Of a stretch of 37,986 nt of DNA, positions 33,101-37,986 are shown in pieces; positions within the stretch are counted from its first letter, which is position 1; the number at the start of each line of letters is the position of its first letter. Origin of the DNA: Candidatus Hermodarchaeota archaeon (GTDB lineage Archaea > Asgardarchaeota > Hermodarchaeia > Hermodarchaeales > Hermodarchaeaceae); assembly GCA_016839805.1 (NCBI GenBank), contig JAEOTO010000002.1:1-37986 (forward strand). Reading direction: 5' to 3'. The notes below the pieces were generated by a model. The model made no database searches. It worked only from the letters and a program-made list of their open reading frames with translations, and had not been told where the DNA came from. The position numbers and the translations under genes are program-made.

Positions 33101-35119
33101 ATAACCTAAACCCACATCATTGAGAGCTTTCAGAATCCGCAAACCAGACTCTCGTTTTATTTCAGAAAGATGCTTCGACTTGTGAAATTGCTCCTCAATT
33201 TCAGCAATAGGTAGACTATAGAAATCAGCAATGGATAGGTTCTCTCCATCGAATTCAACTTGTGCAGATAATACTTCGTTATTAAATCGTTGTCCCTCAC
33301 AATCAGAACAAGGAATCCAAATGGACTGTAAATATCGCATTTTAACCTCGCTAGCCCCGATGCCTTTACACTTAGGACATGCACCTTCAGGTCGATTAAA
33401 AGAAAAATGCGACTTAGATAATCCTGTAGCTTCCGCATAAAGGTCACGGATTATCTCTGATAATTTCGTATACGTTGCTGGGTTGGAACGCGGATTACGA
33501 CCGATAGGGCTTTGATCCACCATGACCGGTTTGATACTTGGACCTTCAATATGCTCACACCCTATTGGCTCCTTCTTCCTTAAGGATGGTACCAAGACAT
33601 GCTCAACGAACGTGCTTTTTCCGGACCCAGAAACCCCGGTAATGACAGTTAATCGACCTAAAGGAATTTGAACATCAATATTTTGAAGATTATGTTGAAT
33701 CGCTTTTCTTACACTAAGAAATTTCTCGGGTGGGGAGCGAGGTTCAAGGGTCTTTACCCGATCTCGGAGACTGAAATACCGCCCTGTTGCGGTGTCAGCT
33801 TTCCATAATTTTGCTGGCGAACCCGAAAAGATGACTTCACCTCCCTCTTTGCCTGCACCTGGTCCTAGATCTACAGCGTAATCTGCAGAAGCAGCAGCAA
33901 CCCGGTCATGTTCAACAAAAATCACTGGACCTGATAGGTCTCGAAAAGCAGGGAGGAACCGTGAAACATCTACGGGATGTTGACCAATCGTTGGCTCATC
34001 AAGAACATGTAGAATGTCTTCTAATCGGCTGGATAATGAGATAGCAAGTCTTACTCTTTGAGACTCGCCCCGAGATAACGTGGGTGCCGACCTATTATGA
34101 GTAATATATCCGAGTCCCACTCGTTTGAGAGCATCAAGACGTCGTTGAATCTCTGAGCGTAACCGATTCGCTGTGGCAGGAAGATTCACATTCAAAAACA
34201 GCTCATGGGCTTCATCAACAGAAAGACAAAGCAGTTCAGGTAACCGCAATCCCTCCCATCGCACAGATGCAGCCTGCGGATGCATCCCCGTTGAATCACA
34301 GCGCTTACACCCTTTCCCTTTGCAAAAAGAACATATCTGATTGAAATGCGTAGGTTCTAAATCCCGGAACCCAGTTGCACAAACACTACAGATTTGTGTC
34401 GTTGTTAGAGTCACATCGAGGTTTTGACCTCGAGCTTGAATAGCTCCTGCACCTAGCGCTGTAGCCTGTCGTGTGAAATTTCTAACATCTTTTACAGAAG
34501 TTCTCTTATCAATTACACCTATCTCAACTTCAATCGAATGAGCCTGTAATGGATCAAGAGGGTTACCATCCCACTCACGACCATCAACGATAAGTGAACT
34601 CCGCTCAAACTCAGCATCTAAAATCCTAAGGAGCGTTCTATGGCTTCCTTTCACCTTCTGCACCAAAGGTGCAAATACTCGTACCAGTTTCTGTTTACTC
34701 AGAAGGTTTAGTTGCCCAACGATTTCGTCCTCAGTAAAAACGCTCAATGGTGTTCCACAATGTAAACAGTGGCGTACTCCAAAATTCGAATATAAGAGAC
34801 GAAAGAATGGATGTAATCCGGATGCTGTTGCAAGGGTGGATGCTGGATTTCGATTCAAAAGGTTTTGACCAACTGCAATGGTCGGGACCATTCCAGTGAT
34901 TACTTCAACATTCGATGGAGCAAGACGTTGCCCGCCACGACCATACGAAAAGACATCCAAAAAGCGTCTGTGAGCCTCATGATACAAGGTATCAAAAACA
35001 AGGGAGGTTTTCCCTGAACCAGAAACACCTGTGACAACGGTGAGGCCATCACCAAACTGTACATCGATATTTTTGAGGTTGTGTTCCTTTGCACCCTTGA
35101 CACGGATGTCCATGAGCAT
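30185..35119 (-). CDS. UvrA-like protein, tandem fusion with four ABC ATPase domains
   Basis: UvrA proteins are zinc-containing DNA-damage sensors with two ABC ATPase domains in about 940 residues. This one has 1644 residues and four. Walker A lysines are K37, K501, K845 and K1353. The signatures are LSRGESQRV, LSGGEAQRV, LSAGEAQRI and LSGGEVQRL. Walker B segments include LHVLDEPTIGQHP, LIILDEPSTGLHP, ILVDEPSRGMHP and YILDEPTVGLHMED. Cysteine pairs of zinc modules occur in each half (for example CPKCKGIG with CSDCEG, and CSACKGRG with CETCKGTG). The spacing between paired ATPase domains (464 and 508 residues) is shorter than in E. coli UvrA (about 610), so the UvrB-binding or insertion domain may be missing. 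No uvrB or uvrC is nearby. Confidence 0.93.
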   Translation of the reverse strand: MLMDIRVKGAKEHNLKNIDVQFGDGLTVVTGVSGSGKTSLVFDTLYHEAHRRFLDVFSYGRGGQRLAPSNVEVITGMVPTIAVGQNLLNRNPASTLATASGLHPFFRLLYSNFGVRHCLHCGTPLSVFTEDEIVGQLNLLSKQKLVRVFAPLVQKVKGSHRTLLRILDAEFERSSLIVDGREWDGNPLDPLQAHSIEVEIGVIDKRTSVKDVRNFTRQATALGAGAIQARGQNLDVTLTTTQICSVCATGFRDLEPTHFNQICSFCKGKGCKRCDSTGMHPQAASVRWEGLRLPELLCLSVDEAHELFLNVNLPATANRLRSEIQRRLDALKRVGLGYITHNRSAPTLSRGESQRVRLAISLSSRLEDILHVLDEPTIGQHPVDVSRFLPAFRDLSGPVIFVEHDRVAAASADYAVDLGPGAGKEGGEVIFSGSPAKLWKADTATGRYFSLRDRVKTLEPRSPPEKFLSVRKAIQHNLQNIDVQIPLGRLTVITGVSGSGKSTFVEHVLVPSLRKKEPIGCEHIEGPSIKPVMVDQSPIGRNPRSNPATYTKLSEIIRDLYAEATGLSKSHFSFNRPEGACPKCKGIGASEVKMRYLQSIWIPCSDCEGQRFNNEVLSAQVEFDGENLSIADFYSLPIAEIEEQFHKSKHLSEIKRESGLRILKALNDVGLGYLELGQPSPTLSGGEAQRVKLTKFLGRNKLTNQLIILDEPSTGLHPKDLDGLLTVLDRLVRHGATIVVVEHNSDFIRAADWIIDLGPGAGPAGGQVLYAGPLNNLFEVKSSVTGSALKDELAVQPERTPKHTTKPLIPSIKIRNTQANNLQGIDVDIPKGALTVVTGVSGSGKSSLVNDTLQAEARRRYLETLSMYERQGVKESAEAPVDSITGLGVTLTVATHRAHLWSHIPQFTRRNTVGALTEISFHLANLLASLGKRNCLNCGSKMKRREEWICPKCEVTAPFAKPQHFSPAHWTSSCEKCNGLGVLHLPQPEKLIVNPDKPLCAGAMWSPGYWPKTYLCKDQPIISELGKQYGFDPFKTPWNKMSQKAKDVFFYGDDRTYKFTYISKSAGKWKGKERQTTWKWRGFYREDSWIFDWDIHGTYTKQVQCPECQGAGLRPEFLAVTLQGKNMNELSEMPLIDLEKLVKKIALPSTEIPLIETSLQIIHKRLRFLRQVGIGYLHLNRPTGTLSAGEAQRIQLASLLGSGLTSLTILVDEPSRGMHPSELEALLQALQELRDEGNTVVVVEHDLLIIRAADYIIDLGPGAGINGGKLIAQGKPADIIKAQTITGKWLQADQQKKFPRKAGLHQWMTRTQRRKSQDWMVVKGARANNLRGEKIRIPLGTLTGVCGVSGSGKSTLLIDTIGRALVKQVHSSSFAREPLEAGEYDSISNEPKRTLLVDQSRRGIRSPASFLGLLKPLIQIFSDSDDAKTLGVTKKDLSRPCSACKGRGILRIDMGFLPNEFVECETCKGTGYQPEAWEIHVKDVTLPEINGMTLDEVYELFKEEKRIAEPLRIAKQVGLGYLVWRQRSYTLSGGEVQRLKIAKELIKGTSTQTMYILDEPTVGLHMEDVARLASVLHRLVDAGHSVVVVEHHPHLLATCDWIIELGPVGGPDGGKVIATGTPEKIITHDTPTAPYLRKVMGVKT

Positions 35120-35143
35120 CTTTCCTAGATAGTGTTGTGTGAA

Positions 35144-35153
35144 CTATATATTT
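35144..35153 (-). promoter_or_regulatory. TATA-box-like element for the UvrA-like gene
   Basis: Read on the minus strand, AAATATATAG is centred about 29 nt before the ATG at 35119. Transcription 25 nt downstream would begin within a few bases of the start codon, so the mRNA may be nearly leaderless. An AGGA close to the ATG would then be of little use. Confidence 0.5.
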
Positions 35154-35181
35154 TTACAATGGCAAAAATGTCCCTTTGACC

Positions 35182-35190
35182 GTATAAAAC
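35182..35190 (+). promoter_or_regulatory. TATA-box-like element for the SLOG-like gene
   Basis: GTATAAAAC is a good archaeal TATA match about 90 nt before the ATG at 35278. It points away from the UvrA promoter, so the 149-nt region holds two divergent promoters. A start near 35212 would give a leader of about 65 nt. Confidence 0.45.
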
Positions 35191-35277
35191 CAAATAGAGA
35201 CTGCACTAAAAGTAATTGGCAAATCTAGGAAAAACCTAAACAACATGAAAAGCTAGAAAACAAACTAAGTGATACCC

Positions 35278-35778
35278 ATGGATTTACCGGTCACCCCTGA
35301 AAGTAAGAAACTGCTGCTAATGGGCAGTAAGGCATTCGAAAACCGGCAATTACCGGTTGAGGTGACGCAGCGTATCGATAGTGCAATGGATAAGGGAATG
35401 ATCATCATTGTGGGGGAAGCGCATGGAACCCCGCGCCTTTACCAAGATTATCTACACGCAAAAGGGTATGAAAACGTAATTGTGGGCCATGCAAAAAGCC
35501 TGCGATATAACGCAGGTAACTGGACTGCCATCCAGTACGGTCAAGATCTCAAGGAACGCGAACGTAATATGATTGAAGATTGCGATGAAGCCATCGTAAT
35601 TTGGATGAATAAAAGCGGGGTAATTGCCCAGAATCTAGAGCAGCTAAAGCGATTGGGGAAACCAACGTTTCTTTATGAGTGTTATAGCCACACACATGAA
35701 GTAAATGCTGGGCCTCTAGATCCCACGCGCATCTACGATCAGTATTTTGACTGGAAACTTCGAAAGAAAAAACCTTAA
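35278..35778 (+). CDS. SLOG-superfamily-like nucleotide-binding protein
   Basis: About 166 residues resemble the Rossmann-like SLOG superfamily (relatives of DprA, YpsA and TIR-like sensors). A GEAHGTPRLYQDYLHAKGYENVIV segment takes the place of the usual GxAxGVDxxVxxYL turn. Then come a NAGNWTAIQ block and RERNMIEDCDEAIVIWMNKSGVIAQNLEQLKRLGKPTFLY, which is very close to the C-terminal part of SLOG proteins. Such proteins bind nucleotides or nucleotide-derived ligands. The frame reaches a GTG at 35269. I prefer the ATG at 35278, with GTGAT upstream. It stands alone between the UvrA-like gene (divergent) and another single gene. Confidence 0.7.
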   Translation: MDLPVTPESKKLLLMGSKAFENRQLPVEVTQRIDSAMDKGMIIIVGEAHGTPRLYQDYLHAKGYENVIVGHAKSLRYNAGNWTAIQYGQDLKERERNMIEDCDEAIVIWMNKSGVIAQNLEQLKRLGKPTFLYECYSHTHEVNAGPLDPTRIYDQYFDWKLRKKKP

Positions 35779-35860
35779 TCATCAAGGAACTGAATTCACA
35801 CTACCTCATCGTTAAGGGAAACTTAACCTAGACCTTACTAAAGCCATTCTGGAGTTACGG

Positions 35861-35868
35861 TTTAAATA
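35861..35868 (+). promoter_or_regulatory. TATA box for the small gene at 35903
   Basis: TTTAAATA is a near-consensus archaeal TATA box, 35 nt before the ATG. A start about 25 nt after its centre (near 35890) leaves a leader of about 13 nt with GGGGA as ribosome binding site 8 nt before the ATG. It is the clearest promoter in the window. Confidence 0.7.
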
Positions 35869-35902
35869 GCAACATGGCAACGTCGCTTTTGGGGATATCA
35901 CT

Positions 35903-36349
35903 ATGTCTGAACATCTCTACATTCCAGTAGACCAACTAAATCCTGGTTTCCAGCAACTCATTCCTGGTGGAGCAAACATTCTGTACACAACCCGCGCTGA
36001 AGTTCTTAAACGGGGCTTTGGTGCCCATAAGAAAAGTGGCTTTGTCGTGGTCACTGATAAGGGAATTGCTTTTCACGCAGCCAAAACGGGGCTCTTTGAC
36101 GTTAGCTTAGTTTCAATGGCCTCTGGTGCTCTCGCAGGATTTATTCCCTGGGCAAATATCCAAAAACTGGGAAACTACAAAGACAAGATTCAAGTTAAAC
36201 ACACACTCACTGATAATCCGAAGAAGAAACTTGAATGGTTCTTCAAATGTGAACGATGCAAAGACCAGGGTGAAGAGAAAAAGGAGTTCGAAGCACGCAA
36301 AAAAGGCTTTGGACCCTTCGTTGAAACTCTCTACAAACAGAACAAGTAA
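35903..36349 (+). CDS. Small soluble protein of unknown function (PH-like pattern)
   Basis: The 148-residue protein shows an alternating strand pattern ANILYTTRAEVLKRGF, then KKSGFVVVTDKGIAFHAAKTG and IPWANIQKLGNYKDKIQVKHTL. This is like the bacterial PH-domain (bPH) proteins in which a GxVVVTDKGI-type segment occurs. A CERC pair lies at about residues 118-121, followed by a charged lysine/glutamate-rich tail. There is no signal peptide or membrane helix. Family assignment is tentative. The gene is a single unit: it has its own TATA box (35861-35868) and a strong hairpin terminator (36366-36409). Confidence 0.6.
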   Translation: MSEHLYIPVDQLNPGFQQLIPGGANILYTTRAEVLKRGFGAHKKSGFVVVTDKGIAFHAAKTGLFDVSLVSMASGALAGFIPWANIQKLGNYKDKIQVKHTLTDNPKKKLEWFFKCERCKDQGEEKKEFEARKKGFGPFVETLYKQNK

Positions 36350-36365
36350 TTGCTCCGAATCGCGC

Positions 36366-36409
36366 TAGAGGACTAGAAGAACACCTTCTAGCCTCTAATT
36401 TTTGTTTTT
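36366..36409 (+). terminator. Hairpin plus T-tract terminator
   Basis: TAGAGG and CTAGAAG (36366-36379, with one bulged A at 36372) pair with CTTCTAG and CCTCTA (36385-36397) to give a 13-bp stem and a 5-nt loop. Two runs of five Ts follow (36399-36403, 36405-36409). It lies 17 nt after the stop of the gene at 35903, before a convergent gene. Confidence 0.8.
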
Positions 36410-36420
36410 AGATACGATAC

Positions 36421-36873
36421 TTAATCGAGTTTCTTGGGCTTACGTTTGATAGCGATGAGTCTTTTCAGATCCTCAAAAAGAGATGCGTCAGGAATGCGTA
36501 TCCATAACCATTTACCATCATGTAATTTCGGTGTGTTTCGGAATATATCTACGATAGAGGGTAAAAAATCAGCTGCTTGAGCAGCAAATTTCTCAATCTC
36601 TTTTTTACCATAGACAATGAGAAAGCTAAAACTTTGCTTTTCAGGGAAAAGGGACACGATAGTACGACCACTTTTACGATATCGAACAAGCCACCCATAT
36701 TTATCGCCATAATAGAGAATTTCTTTTGACAAGTCATAGTGGATTTCTAGGTATTCTTGAATTTGCTTCCACGCTGTAATGGCATCCGCATCAGAGATGA
36801 ATGTGAAGATGTCAGTTTCTGTGGGTTCTCGGGTCCGATCAAACATTCTTTGATGAGTCTCTTGTTCCGTCAT
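36421..36873 (-). CDS. DUF3788 family protein
   Basis: The 150-residue protein matches the DUF3788 pattern along its length. The landmarks are REPTETDIFTFI near the start, ILYYGDKYGWLVRYRKSGRTIVSLFPEKQSFSFLIVYGKKE in the middle, and NTPKLHDGKWLWIRIPD with LKRLIAIKRKPKK at the end. The function of the family is unknown. It is common as a single small gene in bacteria and archaea. The ATG at 36873 is supported by the family N-terminus. The 76-nt gap to the divergent BtrH_N-like gene would hold both promoters. Confidence 0.85.
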   Translation of the reverse strand: MTEQETHQRMFDRTREPTETDIFTFISDADAITAWKQIQEYLEIHYDLSKEILYYGDKYGWLVRYRKSGRTIVSLFPEKQSFSFLIVYGKKEIEKFAAQAADFLPSIVDIFRNTPKLHDGKWLWIRIPDASLFEDLKRLIAIKRKPKKLD

Positions 36874-36949
36874 CTTAATCCCTATTAGTCCTAAGAGATT
36901 AAAAGATTCTAATTCTTATAATAAAAAATAGTTGGAGTGGCGGTGTAAC

Positions 36950-37986
36950 GTGATAGTTGAAGATTACTCCCAGTTTGGTGCAACCGAGCGAACTGCTGGA
37001 GCACTACGCAATATTTTGGATTATGAAGGCGTTGTAGCACCACATAGTGGCAAACCGTTTACAGAAGCTTTGCTCATGGGCATTGGCGGCGGATTGGGTG
37101 CTGAATATGCGACCTGGGCCTTTAGAGGAATTGATCCATCACGCCCCCGGAAGAGCCAACTCTATCTCCGCTATCATCATGTCAAGAATTACATCGAGAA
37201 AAAAGAAGAGACACTATTACGTAAAATAGCTACTAGGATTGGTGCTCCTCTCACGGTGAAAGAAACAACGAGTCGGGAACGGGCAGACCAATTTCTCCAC
37301 CAATCACTCCAAGCAGGCAACCCAGTGATGGTCCAACTTTCCATTTGGCATTCGATTTATTCCCGTCAAGAAGTGAATGACCGCTACCATAATAACCGTG
37401 AATTCTATCCACCACTGCTATATGATGAATATGTCTCGTTTCTTCCTTACTATTCACTCCCTTATCCATGGATCTCAGGACATTTTGCTACCGTTTACGG
37501 AATTGACGAGGACAGCAATCAAGTCTTCCTAACCGACTATAGTAACCGACCTCACACCCTCAGTCTCCACCAATTCACCGATTCACGGAGTATTATTAAA
37601 GGTTGGAAAAATGCCGCATATACCATTACGGTCCCACAAACGAAACCAGATCTAGTGAAAGCTATCCGTCTTGGTATCCATGACTGCACTGAGAGCCTTC
37701 TTCATGAAAAAGCTGTCATCTCTGGTGCACACCTTCGTGTTGAAGCTTGGAAGGACATGGCAACCAGGATTGGTGATCTCAATGGAAAACGCGGATGGCT
37801 CGCTCTCTTCAACGAACCCTGGCAACTTTACAATACTCTCACTCGTCTCCATGCTCAAATCGCCTTCCATAATAGTGACGGCGGCGCACTCCGCTCCTCC
37901 TACGCTGATTTCTTAGAGGAAGCAAGCAATATCCTGAAGAAACCCACTCTCAAACAAATAGCCCACCAGTTCTCCGATATCGGCAT
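36950..37986 (+). CDS. BtrH_N-like protein, N-terminal part (cut by the right window edge)
   Basis: A GTG at 36950, with CGGTG 4 nt upstream, opens a frame of 345 codons to the window edge. The protein resembles BtrH_N proteins: a helix ending AGALRNILDYEGV, then FTEALLMGIGGGLGAEYATWAF (the GxGGGLG hallmark), a central region NPVMVQLSIWHSI, and SGHFATVYGIDEDSNQVFLTDYS with the late histidine. A helical region like DUF4872 follows (YNTLTRLHAQIAFHNSDGG). In BtrH and similar proteins a His-Cys pair precedes the ALRN segment. Here the matching positions read E-R, so the presumed catalytic cysteine is absent. Relatives act as acyltransferases on acyl-carrier substrates or as peptidase-like proteins. 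The role here is unknown. Confidence 0.75.
   Translation, partial: MIVEDYSQFGATERTAGALRNILDYEGVVAPHSGKPFTEALLMGIGGGLGAEYATWAFRGIDPSRPRKSQLYLRYHHVKNYIEKKEETLLRKIATRIGAPLTVKETTSRERADQFLHQSLQAGNPVMVQLSIWHSIYSRQEVNDRYHNNREFYPPLLYDEYVSFLPYYSLPYPWISGHFATVYGIDEDSNQVFLTDYSNRPHTLSLHQFTDSRSIIKGWKNAAYTITVPQTKPDLVKAIRLGIHDCTESLLHEKAVISGAHLRVEAWKDMATRIGDLNGKRGWLALFNEPWQLYNTLTRLHAQIAFHNSDGGALRSSYADFLEEASNILKKPTLKQIAHQFSDIG

Noticed and set aside
1..37986. CRISPR array, tRNA genes, insertion sequences or integration sites
   Set aside because: I looked through the intergenic regions for regular repeats, T-loop-like GTTCRANNC segments, transposase motifs and long terminal repeats and found none convincing.

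Overview
The window is archaeal and gene-dense. Signs of this are a CODH/acetyl-CoA synthase gamma subunit of the archaeal CdhE type, TATA-box promoters (clearest at 35861-35868), frequent TTG and GTG starts behind GGTGA/GGAG-type ribosome binding sites, and a DUSP23-like phosphatase. Base composition looks moderate by eye. An Asgard lineage (Thorarchaeota- or Heimdallarchaeia-like) would fit the mix of Wood-Ljungdahl and peptide-uptake genes, but no rRNA, tRNA or ribosomal protein gene is present, so the lineage is a guess.

Left part (1-10.6 kb). The 5' end of a radical SAM gene runs off the left edge on the minus strand. Then come a small membrane protein, two tandem paralogous GNAT acetyltransferases, and a minus-strand export cassette of PadR regulator, ABC ATPase with a methionine/glycine-rich insertion, and ABC-2 permease. 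Two side-by-side dyads lie in the PadR promoter. A PfkB-family sugar kinase, a PAS-only protein with nine PAS domains and a DUSP23-like phosphatase follow.

Middle (10.6-28.7 kb). Here are a solitary cdhE, a small membrane protein with a hairpin/T-tract terminator, an HTH_42 (AlkZ/YcaQ-like) protein, an M20 peptidase and an EVE-domain gene interrupted by an amber codon where tryptophan is expected. A complete minus-strand Dpp/Opp-type peptide ABC transporter follows, in the order binding protein, DppB, DppC, DppD, DppF. The binding protein is the most striking object in the window: the segment that normally ends SBP_bac_5 proteins sits directly after the signal peptide, ahead of the segment that normally begins them, so the fold appears circularly permuted. 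It has a C-terminal membrane anchor. The DppC-like permease carries about 230 extra N-terminal residues of membrane segments. Next are an unidentified gene, an APH-like kinase with an ANT(6)-like nucleotidyltransferase, a second M20 homologue with altered metal ligands and a GC-rich 3' end, and a HemL-like class III aminotransferase. The transporter and the two M20 homologues together suggest peptide import and breakdown (inference).

Right part (28.7-38 kb). A short chimeric pseudogene (Rossmann N-terminus joined out of frame to a membrane anchor) precedes a minus-strand pair with a 4-nt overlap: a 1644-residue UvrA-like protein with four ABC ATPase domains and an alpha/alpha-toroid-like protein. 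A SLOG-like protein, a small unknown protein with a good promoter and terminator, a DUF3788 protein and a BtrH_N-like protein running off the right edge complete the window. No CRISPR array, insertion sequence or tRNA was recognised.
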